Positions 1-9,427 of a DNA stretch of 64,000 nucleotides are shown here, piece after piece. Each line of letters opens with the position of its first letter. Position 1 is the stretch's first letter. The stretch spans positions 1 through 64,000 of the forward strand of contig JAHBXK010000006.1 in the NCBI GenBank assembly GCA_019636535.1, given 5' to 3'. This stretch comes from Phycisphaeraceae bacterium. GTDB taxonomy: Bacteria > Planctomycetota > Phycisphaerae > Phycisphaerales > UBA1924. The position numbers and the translations under genes are program-made. A model generated the notes under the pieces. That model saw nothing but the letters and a program-made list of their open reading frames with translations. It had not been told where the DNA came from and searched no databases.

Positions 1-13
1 AAGTCGCGGGCCC

Positions 14-41
14 TTGACTGCCGATTCAATGAAGATATAAC
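14..41 (+). promoter_or_regulatory. Sigma-70-type promoter of the porin gene
   Basis: TTGACT at 14-19 and TATAAC at 36-41 are separated by 16 bases, close to the -35/-10 consensus, in a locally AT-rich stretch. The ribosome site AAAGGAG at 94-100 lies 7 bases before the ATG at 108, so the leader is about 60 nt. This is one of the few classical promoter plus Shine-Dalgarno arrangements in the window. Confidence 0.7.
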
Positions 42-107
42 TATCCTGAATCAGTCGATCTGCCGCGTTCCGCGGCTTCCATTCACGGCTTTGAAAGGAG
101 CGGTTCC

Positions 108-1352
108 ATGTTGCGTCCAGCGGTCTTTGTCGTTCTTGCTGCGGGCATCCCGTTCAGCGTGCAGTCGGTCGCGATGGGATCGAGCGACGACGTTCGCGCC
201 ATCGTCGCGGAGATGATGGCCGACGCCGAGACTCGAAGCAGTCTTCTCGCTGGCGGCGACGCCGGCCACGACGGCAAGTTCTTTGTCGCGGGCGATGGCT
301 TCAAATTGAACGTCGGTGGCGGCACGCAGTTCCGCTACATCATGAACTTCCGCGACGATGAGAACACCGGCGACGACCTCTCGAACGGCTTTCAGATGGC
401 GCGGGCCCGGATCCAGATGAGCGGAACGGTCCACGAGCGCTGGGCGTACATGGTGCTCGGCCAGTTCAGCACGACGGACGACGCGGACGGCTCATTCCGT
501 CTGCTCGACGGCTATGTCGGCTACACGTTCGACAACGGCTGGGGGCTCTACTTCGGACAGGTCAAGGCCCCCATCGTTCGCGAAGATATGACGAGCGACT
601 TCCACCTGTTCGCCGTCGAGCGATCGGCGAGCACCGACTTCATGCGCCCCGACCGCGTGAAGGGCGTGTGGGTGCACAAGCAGGAGGAGTCGTGGCGGAC
701 GTGGATCACCTTCAACTCGGGCGCGGACACGGACAACACGGACTTCAACGCGATGTCGAACGCGGACTACGCCTTCAGCGCTCGATTCGAGTTCCTGTTC
801 GACGGGCAGTGGTCCCAGTTCGCCGACTTCACCAGCCCCAAGGGAAGTGACTTCGGCGCCATGCTCGGCCTGGCAGCGCACTACCAGGGCCCCCACAACA
901 CCGGCAACCCTGCCGACGTCGACACCTCCGTCTTTCTTTACACCGCCGACGTCGGCCTTGAAGGTGACGGATGGAATCTGTTCGCAGGCTTCATCGGTCG
1001 CTACATCGATCAGGACTCGTTCATGGGCGACGCCGAGTTCAACGACTTCAGTTTCGTTGTTCAGGGCGGCCTCATGCTCAGCGAGCGTTGGGAAGTCTTC
1101 GCACGCTACGACGCGCTGATCCTCGACGACGACCGCGGGCTCGACAACGACTACTTCGGCTTCGTTACCGTCGGCGTGAACCACTACTTCGCGGGACACG
1201 CCGCCAAGTTCACCGCAGACATCGTCTACTCGACGGACGAAACCCTCCCCGATCTCACTGCCGTCGGCGGCTTCAGCACGAAGCAAGGTCTTCAGGGCGA
1301 CGTGAGCGACGGTGAGGTCGCAATCCGGTTGCAGATGCAGTTGATGTTCTGA
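108..1352 (+). CDS. Outer-membrane porin, phosphate-selective porin (OprP/OprO)-like
   Basis: A 414-residue protein with a signal peptide (hydrophobic run VFVVLAAGIPF, likely cleavage near residues 20-25). Residues 60-414 are a long series of alternating aromatic/polar segments typical of a beta-barrel, with turns rich in Asp, Gly and Asn, and the chain ends in a terminal phenylalanine (MQLMF), the usual outer-membrane insertion signal. Motifs such as FQMARARIQMSG, WGLYFGQVKAP and the acidic DDDRGLDNDYFGF near the end match the phosphate-selective porin O/P family. The substrate cannot be read from the sequence. It has its own promoter and is followed by a strong terminator, so it is probably monocistronic. 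Start is fixed by AAAGGAG seven bases upstream. Confidence 0.8.
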   Translation: MLRPAVFVVLAAGIPFSVQSVAMGSSDDVRAIVAEMMADAETRSSLLAGGDAGHDGKFFVAGDGFKLNVGGGTQFRYIMNFRDDENTGDDLSNGFQMARARIQMSGTVHERWAYMVLGQFSTTDDADGSFRLLDGYVGYTFDNGWGLYFGQVKAPIVREDMTSDFHLFAVERSASTDFMRPDRVKGVWVHKQEESWRTWITFNSGADTDNTDFNAMSNADYAFSARFEFLFDGQWSQFADFTSPKGSDFGAMLGLAAHYQGPHNTGNPADVDTSVFLYTADVGLEGDGWNLFAGFIGRYIDQDSFMGDAEFNDFSFVVQGGLMLSERWEVFARYDALILDDDRGLDNDYFGFVTVGVNHYFAGHAAKFTADIVYSTDETLPDLTAVGGFSTKQGLQGDVSDGEVAIRLQMQLMF

Positions 1353-1446
1353 TCTCCCTTTCCGCTCCCTTGCTTCCCGGCGACCAACCGCCGGGGCTGA
1401 CTCGCCCTCCCGGCATGATTCCCATGCGAGGGTCTGAGATTTCGCT

Positions 1447-1485
1447 GCGGCCGCCCGAGAGCAACCGGGCGGCCGCTTGTTCTTT
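1447..1485 (+). terminator. Rho-independent terminator after the porin gene
   Basis: Perfect 11-bp inverted repeat gcggccgcccg (1447-1457) and cgggcggccgc (1466-1476) with an 8-base loop, followed on the plus strand by TTGTTCTTT. It lies about 95 bases after the porin stop. The convergent argS ends at 1596, so the rest of the 1353-1595 gap holds only this hairpin. Confidence 0.8.
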
Positions 1486-1595
1486 CAGCGCCAGCCAGAG
1501 CGTGCACGCCGAGGAACTGCGGAACTGCTAACCGGGACGCCGCCAAAGCACGAACGCGTCCGGCGTGGAGGTCACTTCGAATCCAAAAGCCGCGG

Positions 1596-3515
1596 TCACA
1601 TCCGATCCAACGGCCGGATCCCTAGCAGCGTCAGCCCGTCCGACATGACGCGATCGGTCAATCGGCACAACTCCAACCGCGAGCGCCTCGTCGCATCGTC
1701 CGGCGCCTGCAGCACCGGGCAGTTGGTCACAAACGCGCTGAACGCCGAGGCCAGGTCGTACAGATACTGGCACAATCGGTGCGGCTCAAGGTGGTCCGCC
1801 ACCGCACGCACCGACGCCGGATAGCGGAGCAGTGCCAAGGCCAGGTCCTTCTCCTCAGGCGCAGCGATGCCGAAAGACGCACGATCCGATGCCGAGTCGT
1901 CGATCCCTCGCTCCGCCGCCTTGCGGAAGATCGAGCGGATGCGGACCACGGCGTACAGCAGATACGGGCCGGTGTTCCCTTCAAACGAGAGCATCCGATC
2001 GAACGAGAAGACGTAGTCCTTGATCCGATCCGACGAGAGATCCGCGTACTTGATCGCCGCGACACCCACGGTCTCGGCGATCACCGCGGCCTCGCCCGGC
2101 GCAAGGTCCGGGTTCTTCGCGGCAACCGCCTCCCCCGCGCGGGCCGCCGCCTCGTTCAGCAGCGACGTGAGTTTGACGTTCTCACCCGAGCGCGTCTTGA
2201 AGGGCCGCCCGTCCTGCCCGAGGATCGTGCCGAACGCCGCGTGCTCCAGCGACGCGTGTTCTCCGGAGGGCAAGTCGGCGTACCCGGCCCTGATCGCCGC
2301 GCCGAACACCTGCTTGAAGTGCAGCCCCTGCCGCGCATCCACGCAATACACGACGCGCGATGCGCCCAGCCCGCGCACTCGCCTACGGATCGCGGCCATG
2401 TCCGTCGTCGCGTAAAGAAAGCCCCCGCCGCCCGCCTCAGACTTGCGCACGATGCAGGGTTCTTCGATCCCCACCACGCGAACGACCACCGCGCCGTCGT
2501 CGATCTCCGCCACACCGCGATCCAGCAGGTCCTTGACGAGCGTTTCGAGTTCATCCGCGTACGACGACTCGCCCGCCGAGTGTTCTGCTCGCACGTCCGC
2601 TCCGAGCCGCGCACACACCGACAGGCACTCCCGCATCGTCGTGTCCGCGATCCGCTGCCAAACCCGCCGGGTCGCTTCATCGCCGCTCTGGAGTTTCACG
2701 AGCGTGGCCTTGGCCGAGGCCAGCGCCTCGCGCGCGCCCGAGACCTGCGTCTCGAGTTCCGCCATCGCCTTGGGGTGCGACCACCACCGGCGCGCGGCCG
2801 CGAGCCCCCGTTCGTCCGCCGCGCAGTCGGCCTGAGCGGCCTTGTAGATCTTCTCGATCGCGTCAAGGTCCAGCCGGTCGATGTCCTCGCCCCCCGCCCG
2901 CATCCGCATCAACTTGTCCGTCACCATCGCGATCGGCAGCCCCCAATCGCCCACGTGGTTCTGCCGAACCACTCTGTGCCCCACACGCTCGATCGCGCGG
3001 GCCACGCAGTCGCCGATGATGATCGAGCGCAGGTGACCGACGTGCATCTGCTTCGCCAGATTGACGCCGCACAGGTCAACAACCACCGTCCGCCGCTGGT
3101 CCGCGGGAAGTGGGGGGAGACCAAGATCGGGCGCGTCCAGCACGCCCAGCAACCGCGACAGCGCCGACGCTCGCAGCGTGATGTTGATGAACCCTGGACC
3201 GGCGATCGAAGCCTCCGTGATCGGCTCGGCCAGATCCCCAAGGTCCAGGTGCCGGATGATCCGCTTGGCCACCTCTCTCGGGGGCATGCCCGCAACCTTG
3301 GCCAGCGGCATCGCCGCATTCGATTGAAAGTCGCCGAACTGTCGATTCCGGCTCGGCGAGATGAGCGGGTCAGCCCCCTGCGCAGCGGCGTGCGCATCAG
3401 GCAGGTCCGAGAATGCCCGGCTCAACGCGACTCTGAAGCGACTCGACAGCGCAGAGACGGGGTCGAAGTCGTCCTCGGCTCGCACAGAAGAAGGGCTGCT
3501 CGGCTGATCCGTCAT
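1596..3515 (-). CDS. argS: Arginyl-tRNA synthetase
   Basis: Class I aminoacyl-tRNA synthetase that charges tRNA-Arg. The 639-residue protein has an N-terminal Add-1-like tRNA-binding domain (about 25-120). The ATP-binding HIGH motif appears as HVGH at residues 158-161 in the family context CGVNLAKQMHVGHLRS. The catalytic domain contains GDWG and the KMSKS-equivalent region FKTRSGENVKL, where ArgS enzymes normally lack the canonical lysine signature. The all-helical anticodon-binding DALR domain occupies roughly the last 120 residues. Length is at the upper end of the family. There is no Shine-Dalgarno; a TACCAT -10-like hexamer sits seven bases before the ATG, suggesting a leaderless transcript. 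It is convergent with the porin gene and divergent from the kinase. Confidence 0.95.
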   Translation of the reverse strand: MTDQPSSPSSVRAEDDFDPVSALSSRFRVALSRAFSDLPDAHAAAQGADPLISPSRNRQFGDFQSNAAMPLAKVAGMPPREVAKRIIRHLDLGDLAEPITEASIAGPGFINITLRASALSRLLGVLDAPDLGLPPLPADQRRTVVVDLCGVNLAKQMHVGHLRSIIIGDCVARAIERVGHRVVRQNHVGDWGLPIAMVTDKLMRMRAGGEDIDRLDLDAIEKIYKAAQADCAADERGLAAARRWWSHPKAMAELETQVSGAREALASAKATLVKLQSGDEATRRVWQRIADTTMRECLSVCARLGADVRAEHSAGESSYADELETLVKDLLDRGVAEIDDGAVVVRVVGIEEPCIVRKSEAGGGGFLYATTDMAAIRRRVRGLGASRVVYCVDARQGLHFKQVFGAAIRAGYADLPSGEHASLEHAAFGTILGQDGRPFKTRSGENVKLTSLLNEAAARAGEAVAAKNPDLAPGEAAVIAETVGVAAIKYADLSSDRIKDYVFSFDRMLSFEGNTGPYLLYAVVRIRSIFRKAAERGIDDSASDRASFGIAAPEEKDLALALLRYPASVRAVADHLEPHRLCQYLYDLASAFSAFVTNCPVLQAPDDATRRSRLELCRLTDRVMSDGLTLLGIRPLDRM

Positions 3516-3522
3516 GGGGCGG

Positions 3523-3528
3523 ATGGTA
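3523..3528 (-). promoter_or_regulatory. Candidate -10 element just before argS
   Basis: TACCAT (read on the minus strand) is separated from the argS ATG by 7 bases. It is one of at least seven genes in the window with a TANNNT hexamer 5-9 bases before the start codon and no ribosome site. The short-leader transcript is inferred from position only. Confidence 0.4.
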
Positions 3529-3754
3529 GGGTGCAGCGCGGGTCTCTTCGTGCCAATTTCGCGTCCGCACCCGCCTGCGGCGATTGCCGCTCACCGCCGC
3601 CGCGGGGTTGAGCAGGCCCCGCGACGGGCCGATACCTGCTGAGAGGACGTTGTCATCGGTTGCGCGGCGGGTGTCACCCTGCCGGGCGATCTTCTCGGTT
3701 CGGCGAGGTGGATGTTCGGTACCGCTCAGGGTCAAGAACCAGGCAGGTGACTCG

Positions 3755-5812
3755 ATGAAGACAGGACGAGGACTCATGCGGACGCTGAGGTTGTTCCAGC
3801 GTGGTGAAGCCGTTGTGGCGTCCGCCGGTCTGGGCGTGGCCGTCGTCTTGCTCAGCGCCATGGGCGCGAGCGCCTGGTGGATGCTCTCGACACAACAACG
3901 AACGCTCGCATCGTCCCGCATCGATCAGTTCAATACCGTCGGCACCATGCTCGGCAAGGCCGTTGAGGGAATGGTCGCCGCGGGCGATCTGGCCGGGCTC
4001 GTGCGCGTCCTCGACAACGCCGCCCGAACCTACGGCCTCGAGAAGTGCGAGGTCCGACTCCCAGACGGAACCGTCGTCGCCCGCGCGGGCATCGGCGGCG
4101 CAGCAGGGCAAGCCGCGCTCGAACTCCCCGAGCGCTGGAGCGACGCCGCGGCCCCGGCCGACGCCGGCAACATGACGGTCGAGCACAGCCCCGAACGTGG
4201 CATTCAGGTCACGTCCCCGCTCTGGGTCGCACGCCGCGGCCCGGTGACCCTCGAACTCATCGACCGCGACGGCCTCGGATCGTCGCTGACCGGCACGTGG
4301 GGTGCAAGCGACCAGTGGCGACTCCAGGCCGGGGTCGGCGTCATCGGCGCCGTCTCGCTCTCGCTCATGCTCCTCGTCTACCGCCACATGCGGGCCCGCT
4401 TGCGCGGCCTGGGGGCGATCGGTGAGGCGCTGGTCGCTGCCGGGCAAACCACCGGCAGTGGGGCCGACGCCGGCGCGCAGCCCGAGGGGGTCGGCGCGGA
4501 GATGCTCCGCGTCAGCGAGCGACTCGGCCCCGAGGCCGCGGCGTGGAACCGCCTCCTGGAAGAGCGGGAACGGCTCCGCGAGCGCGCCATGGCCGAGCGG
4601 ATCACCGACGAACTCTCCAACCGCAAGGGCGCCGACAGCGACGTCGTGAGCGCCTGCGATGCCCTTTGGCAGGGCGTCGTGGTCGTCGACGAGCGCATGC
4701 AGACCAAGTACGCCAACGGCGCGGCCGGCGTCTTCTTCAGCACCAAGCGCGACGAGATGATCGGCAAGGACATCGCCCAGTTCCTCACCGACGCCAAGGC
4801 GCTTGACACGGTCCGCGCCGTCGTCACCGGCAAGTCCAAGCAGCGCGTCGTGGTCGAGATCGGTCAGGCCAACGAATCTCAGCCCGCCTCCGACAAGCCC
4901 TCATCCCAGACGGCCCAGCAGGCAGGCCCATCGGGCGTGCTTCGCCTCAGCGTCCGACCGATCCGCCGCGAAGATCAGGGACGTGCGCTCATCGTCATCG
5001 AGGACGTGACCCAGCAGCGCGTCGCCGATCAAGCCCGCAACAGTTTCGTCGCCCAGGCCACCCACGAACTCCGCACGCCGCTCACCAACATGCGGCTCTA
5101 CATCGATTCGCTCATCGAAGACGGCGACGAAGACCCCGTCAAGCGGGCCTCCGCCCTCAACGTCATTAGCCAGGAGGCACGCCGGCTCGAACGCATCGTC
5201 GGCGACATGCTCAGCGTCTCCGAGATCGAGGCCGGCCAGTTGCGGATTCAGGAGGGCGACGTCCGCCTCGACCAGATGTTCTCCGAAGTGGAGGCCGACT
5301 TCCGCGAGCAGGCCCAGCAGAAGGACATCCGCCTGGCCTTCGACCTGCCCCCCAAGATGCCCGTCATCAGGGGCGATCGAGACAAGATCGTCATCGCCGT
5401 GCACAACCTCGTCGGCAACGCCATCAAGTACACGCCCGCCGGCGGCGAGGTCTCCGTGCGCGTCGTCGACGCCGCGTCAGGTGCCGCGGGTCCCGGCGAG
5501 GTCTCGGTGCACGTCAAGGACAACGGCATCGGCATCAAGCCCGAGGAACAAGACAAGATCTTCGACAAGTTCTACCGCGCCAAGGACAAGCGAATCACCG
5601 GCATCACCGGCACCGGACTCGGTCTGGCCCTCGCCCGCGAGATCGCCCGCCTTCACGGCGGCGACATCACGATCGAGTCGCAGATCGACCGCGGCAGCAC
5701 GTTCACGCTCCACCTTCCGTCCATGCCCGGAGCGTCCGATGCCGGACCGTTGTCGGGCGGTTCGGCCGCTTCCGCCGGGGCCTCCGCTCAAACCAGACGC
5801 ATGGCGGCGTGA
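3755..5812 (+). CDS. Membrane sensor histidine kinase with PAS-like domain
   Basis: A 685-residue kinase. An N-terminal transmembrane helix (about 19-40), an extracytoplasmic sensor of about 150 residues and a second helix near 195-215 precede a linker and a PAS-like fold (about 305-430). The HisKA dimerisation domain has the H-box THELRTPLTN with the phospho-acceptor histidine at about 437. The HATPase domain shows N-box NLVGNAIKYTP, G1 DNGIGIKPEEQDKIFDKFY and G2 GTGLGLALAREIARLHGG. Start ATG 3755 is chosen because AGGTGA lies five bases upstream; the frame stays open to 3584. No response regulator is adjacent. It heads the STAS and pseudopilus genes and may regulate them, which is inference. 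The architecture recalls PhoR/ResE-type kinases. Confidence 0.88.
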   Translation: MKTGRGLMRTLRLFQRGEAVVASAGLGVAVVLLSAMGASAWWMLSTQQRTLASSRIDQFNTVGTMLGKAVEGMVAAGDLAGLVRVLDNAARTYGLEKCEVRLPDGTVVARAGIGGAAGQAALELPERWSDAAAPADAGNMTVEHSPERGIQVTSPLWVARRGPVTLELIDRDGLGSSLTGTWGASDQWRLQAGVGVIGAVSLSLMLLVYRHMRARLRGLGAIGEALVAAGQTTGSGADAGAQPEGVGAEMLRVSERLGPEAAAWNRLLEERERLRERAMAERITDELSNRKGADSDVVSACDALWQGVVVVDERMQTKYANGAAGVFFSTKRDEMIGKDIAQFLTDAKALDTVRAVVTGKSKQRVVVEIGQANESQPASDKPSSQTAQQAGPSGVLRLSVRPIRREDQGRALIVIEDVTQQRVADQARNSFVAQATHELRTPLTNMRLYIDSLIEDGDEDPVKRASALNVISQEARRLERIVGDMLSVSEIEAGQLRIQEGDVRLDQMFSEVEADFREQAQQKDIRLAFDLPPKMPVIRGDRDKIVIAVHNLVGNAIKYTPAGGEVSVRVVDAASGAAGPGEVSVHVKDNGIGIKPEEQDKIFDKFYRAKDKRITGITGTGLGLALAREIARLHGGDITIESQIDRGSTFTLHLPSMPGASDAGPLSGGSAASAGASAQTRRMAA

Positions 5813-5897
5813 GCACGACCGGCGGCGAGATCACGATGTCCACGAGCGGCGCAGGGTGTTCGAGAGTTGCAGGATGTTCGGACAGGGGTACTGACCG

Positions 5898-6233
5898 ATG
5901 GAGATCCAGGAGAAGCGACAAGGAGCCGTGACCGTTGTGCGACCGCAAGGGCCGCTCGTCGCCGAGGACGCCGAGCAGTTCAAACTGCGCTTGGGCGAGG
6001 TGATGAACCGCAGCCTCGGCCGCTTCATCGTCGACATGGGCGGCGTGGCGTACGTCGATTCACGCGGGCTTGAGGTGCTCAAGGAGACCACCGACCTGCT
6101 CGGCGAGGGCGGCCAGAGCCTCCGTCTGTGCGGCACCAACGAAACCGTCCGCGAGGTGCTCGAGATCACCGACCTGGCCGGCAGTTTCGAGTACTTCGCC
6201 GACGCGGGCAGCGCCGTCCGGAGTTTCCTCTAG
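5898..6233 (+). CDS. STAS-domain protein (anti-sigma factor antagonist-like)
   Basis: A 111-residue single-domain protein of the SpoIIAA/RsbV type. These proteins bind anti-sigma or partner-switch kinases and are inactivated by phosphorylation of a conserved serine. The signature is DMGGVAYVDSRGLEVL; the aspartate-serine pair aligning with the SpoIIAA phosphorylation site is D54-S55, although the following residue is Arg where SpoIIAA has a second Ser. It lies 85 bases after the histidine kinase and 60 before the GspE/PilB ATPase. No anti-sigma kinase or PP2C phosphatase is in the window, so any partner-switch module must be completed elsewhere. It could instead act directly on the secretion machine. 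Confidence 0.8.
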   Translation: MEIQEKRQGAVTVVRPQGPLVAEDAEQFKLRLGEVMNRSLGRFIVDMGGVAYVDSRGLEVLKETTDLLGEGGQSLRLCGTNETVREVLEITDLAGSFEYFADAGSAVRSFL

Positions 6234-6293
6234 GGGCCCGATCGGTTCGACGGGGCAATCGAAGAAACGTCAGCAGCGAGGGTCGGAGCAAGC

Positions 6294-8186
6294 ATGACCG
6301 AAGCGGGCGCACAACCAGGCAGCAGCGGCGAGCACGGGCCACGACCCGACGGCGCTGCGCTTCCCGCCGCCAAGTCCACCAGGCCGTTGCGCATGGGCGA
6401 TGCGCTCGTCGAGAGCGGGGTCATCTCGCGCGACCAACTCGAAAAGGCCCTCTCGCAGCAGAAAGCCACCGGCCGCATGCTCGGCGAGACCCTCGTCGAG
6501 CAGGGATACATCTCAAACGCCGTCCTCGTGCGCACGCTCGCCGAAGTGCTCGGCATCAAGGGGTGCGTGCTGCGCCACGGCCTGATCGACCCGGCCCTCA
6601 TGAAGATCATCGGCGAGGAGGAAGCCACCCGCCTGAAGGTGATCCCCATGTTCCGAGTCCACGACACGCTCACCGTCGCAATGGCCGAACCGCAGAGTCT
6701 CCCCACCATCGACCGGCTCCGCGAACTCACCGAACTCAAGATCCGACCCGTCCTCGCGCTCCAGCCCAACATCGAGGAGTACATCAAAAAGTACTCCGGC
6801 GAGCGAGTCGACATAGACGAGTTCCTCACCAGCCTCGCCGAGAGCGACGTCGAGGTCGTCGAGCGCGAAACCGTCGACGAGGGGCCGTCCACCGACCTCG
6901 ACAAGATGGTCGCCGGCAGCCCCATCGTCAACCTCGTCAACGTCGCGTTCGTCACCGCCGTGCGCGATCGCGCCAGCGACATCCACATCGAGCCCGACCG
7001 CAAGGGAACCCGCATCCGCTACCGCAAGGACGGTGTCCTGCGCGACCTCATGAAGCCGCCGCCCGGCATGCACGCCTCCATCGTCGCCCGCGTCAAAGTC
7101 ATCGGAAAGATGGACATCGCCGAGAAGCGACTCCCCCAGGAAGGCCGCGTCCGCATCGTCGCCGAGGGCCGCGACATCGACCTGCGCGTCTCCAGCATGC
7201 CCACCCTCCTCGGCGAAAAGATCGTCGTGCGCGTGCTCGACAAGCGGAACCTCAAGATCCGAATGGAAGACCTCGGCTTCCGACCCGAAGCGCTCGCGAC
7301 GTTCCAGGAAGTCCTCAAGAGCCCACACGGCCTCGTGCTCGTCACAGGCCCGACCGGCAGCGGCAAAACCACCACGCTCTACTCAGGCATCGATCTCCTG
7401 CGCTCGCCCGAGGTCAACATCCTCACCGTCGAAGACCCAGTCGAGTACCAGTTGGACCTGGTCAACCAGATCCAGGTGCAGGAGTCGATCGGCCTGACGT
7501 TCGCGCGGGTGCTCCGCAGCGTCCTGCGCCAGGACCCCGACATCATCATGGTCGGCGAGATCCGCGATCAGGACACCGCCCGAGTCGCGGTGCAGGCCGC
7601 GCTCACGGGCCACCTCGTCCTGGCCACCCTCCACACCAACGATGCGCCCGGCGCTGTCGCCCGCCTCACCGACATGGGCATCGAGCCCTACTTGCTCGCC
7701 AGCGCGCTCAACGGCGTCGTCGCCCAGCGGCTAGCTCGCACCATCTGCCCGAGTTGCGCGACCAAGTACTACCCGACCGAGGCTGCTCTCGAGGATGCCG
7801 GCCTGCGGAAGGAAGTCGGCCGCGCCTTCCGAAAGGGCGCCGGCTGCCGCCAGTGCCACGACAGCGGCTTCAAGGGCCGGCTCGGCATCTACGAGGTCAT
7901 GGCGGTTTCGCCCGAACTGCGCCGACTGATCCACCAGAACGCGCCCACGCACGAACTCCGAGCCAAACTCAACGGCACCGGCTTCCTCTCCCTGCGAGAA
8001 GAGGGCGTGCTCCTCGCGCTCGAAGGCAAGACCAGCCTCGAAGAAGTCCTGCGCGTCACTCGCAACGAGGAAGAGGAAACCGAACTCTCCGCCGCCGCCC
8101 AGCCCGAAGCGGGCAAGCCCCACGCCGCGCCCGCCCAGCCCGTCGTGCCGCCGTCAACCGACGCCGAAGGGAGGCGTGCAGCATGA
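6294..8186 (+). CDS. Type II secretion / type IV pilus assembly ATPase (GspE/PilB family)
   Basis: Hexameric traffic ATPase powering pseudopilus or pilus polymerisation on the cytoplasmic side. The 630 residues comprise an N-terminal MshEN/T2SSE-N domain (about 35-150), an N2 domain with ASDIHIEPDRKGTRIRYRKDG, and the RecA-like C domain. Visible motifs are Walker A GPTGSGKT (352-359), the Asp and His boxes (VEDPVEYQL; GHLVLATLHTNDA) and Walker B IIMVGEIRDQDTA. The tetracysteine zinc site is CPSC followed by CRQC about 35 residues later, which distinguishes GspE/PilB from PilT. An Ala/Pro-rich tail of about 40 residues follows. The stop overlaps the next ATG. GGAG lies five bases before the start. 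Confidence 0.93.
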   Translation: MTEAGAQPGSSGEHGPRPDGAALPAAKSTRPLRMGDALVESGVISRDQLEKALSQQKATGRMLGETLVEQGYISNAVLVRTLAEVLGIKGCVLRHGLIDPALMKIIGEEEATRLKVIPMFRVHDTLTVAMAEPQSLPTIDRLRELTELKIRPVLALQPNIEEYIKKYSGERVDIDEFLTSLAESDVEVVERETVDEGPSTDLDKMVAGSPIVNLVNVAFVTAVRDRASDIHIEPDRKGTRIRYRKDGVLRDLMKPPPGMHASIVARVKVIGKMDIAEKRLPQEGRVRIVAEGRDIDLRVSSMPTLLGEKIVVRVLDKRNLKIRMEDLGFRPEALATFQEVLKSPHGLVLVTGPTGSGKTTTLYSGIDLLRSPEVNILTVEDPVEYQLDLVNQIQVQESIGLTFARVLRSVLRQDPDIIMVGEIRDQDTARVAVQAALTGHLVLATLHTNDAPGAVARLTDMGIEPYLLASALNGVVAQRLARTICPSCATKYYPTEAALEDAGLRKEVGRAFRKGAGCRQCHDSGFKGRLGIYEVMAVSPELRRLIHQNAPTHELRAKLNGTGFLSLREEGVLLALEGKTSLEEVLRVTRNEEEETELSAAAQPEAGKPHAAPAQPVVPPSTDAEGRRAA

Positions 8187-9427
8187 AGTTCGCCTACCGC
8201 GCATTCGACCTCAAAGGCCGCCAGATCGACGACGTCTTCGACGCCGCCACGCTCCAGGAGGCCGAAGAGCAACTCCGCAAGAAGGGCCTGTTCGTCGTCG
8301 AGATCGCCGCGCGAAGCGTCGCGGGACAGGGCACGTCCGAAGGCGGCGGCTTCCGACTCCGGGGCGGCGGTCGAACGTCCCGCCTCCGCGAGGTCAGCGG
8401 ATTCATGCGCCAACTCTCCGTCCTGGTCGCCACCGGCACGCCGATGGTCGAGTCCATCGCCGCGCTCGAGCGTCAGGTCCCCGAAGGCCCCTGGCGCAGC
8501 ACGGTCGAGAACCTCCGCCAGCGGCTCGAAGAGGGCCAGCAACTCTCCGAGGCCATGGCCTCTCACCCACAGTACTTCGACTCGGTCTGCCAGAGCCTCA
8601 TCGCCGCCGGCGAGAGCGGCGGCCAGATGGACGAAATGCTCAAGCGGCTCAGCCAACTGGTCCGCCAGCAACTCAAGGTCCGCTCGAGCATCAAGGGCGC
8701 GATGGTCTACCCGTCGCTCCTCATCTGCGTCAGCATCGGCGTGCTCGGCGCGATGTTCGGCTTCGTGCTGCCCCGCTTCGAGGGCCTCTTCGAGACGCTC
8801 GATGCGCCCCTCCCGCCAAGCACCAAGATCATGATGGGCATCAGCGCCTGGCTCAAGGACTGGTGGTTCCTCGCGATCGGCGGGGCGATCGCCGCAGCCG
8901 TCGGCACAAAGGTCTACCTCTCAACCCCGTCCGGCCGATTCATGCTGCACCGCACCCTCGTCCGGCTGCCGCAGTTCGGCAAGATCGTCCGCTCGCTCGC
9001 CACCGCCCGCATCGCCCGCGTGCTCGGCGTCCTGCTCGAAGGCAAGGTCCCTCTTCTCGAAGCCCTCCAACTGACACGCGACGCGACCGGCAATCTGTGC
9101 TACTCGCAGGTGATCCGCGATGCCGAGGACCGCGTCGTCCGCGGCGACAACGTCTCTACGGCCTTCGCCCAGAGCGGCCTGATCCCCCAGGCGGTCGTCG
9201 AGGCCGTCAAGTCCGGCGAGAAGACCGGCCGACTCGCCGCGGTGCTCACCAGCGTCGCCGACTACCTCGACGAAGACAACGAACTCATCGTCAAGTCGCT
9301 GGCGTCGATCATCGAGCCCATGATCCTCCTCCTCCTCGGTCTGATCGTCGGCTTCGTGGCCATCAGCATGTTCCTGCCGCTCTTCGATCTCACCTCGGGT
9401 GCCGGCGGCGCGGGAGGTGCCCAATGA
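8183..9427 (+). CDS. Inner-membrane platform protein (GspF/PilC family)
   Basis: A 414-residue polytopic protein that couples the assembly ATPase to the growing pseudopilus. It has the family's duplicated T2SSF domain (about 70-195 and 275-400), each with the FMRQLSVLVATGTPMVESI-type cytoplasmic helical bundle. Three membrane segments are visible (VYPSLLICVSIGVLGAMFGFVL, FLAIGGAIAAAV and the C-terminal MILLLLGLIVGFVAISMFLPLF). The start at 8183 is fixed by a four-base ATGA overlap with the ATPase gene; a ribosome site GGAGG sits just upstream. The stop overlaps the next gene in the same way. The reading frame stays open far upstream, but that part only shadows the ATPase gene. Confidence 0.92.
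   Translation: MKFAYRAFDLKGRQIDDVFDAATLQEAEEQLRKKGLFVVEIAARSVAGQGTSEGGGFRLRGGGRTSRLREVSGFMRQLSVLVATGTPMVESIAALERQVPEGPWRSTVENLRQRLEEGQQLSEAMASHPQYFDSVCQSLIAAGESGGQMDEMLKRLSQLVRQQLKVRSSIKGAMVYPSLLICVSIGVLGAMFGFVLPRFEGLFETLDAPLPPSTKIMMGISAWLKDWWFLAIGGAIAAAVGTKVYLSTPSGRFMLHRTLVRLPQFGKIVRSLATARIARVLGVLLEGKVPLLEALQLTRDATGNLCYSQVIRDAEDRVVRGDNVSTAFAQSGLIPQAVVEAVKSGEKTGRLAAVLTSVADYLDEDNELIVKSLASIIEPMILLLLGLIVGFVAISMFLPLFDLTSGAGGAGGAQ

Noticed and set aside
1779..3611. 610-codon plus-strand frame opposite argS
   Set aside because: Its sequence is Arg/His/Pro-rich, the hallmark of an antisense shadow of a GC-rich gene, with no ribosome site; argS is unmistakable.
6128..8182. Upstream extension of the GspF/PilC frame
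   Set aside because: It overlaps the ATPase gene in another frame and is Arg/Pro-rich; the ATGA junction at 8183 gives the normal protein length.
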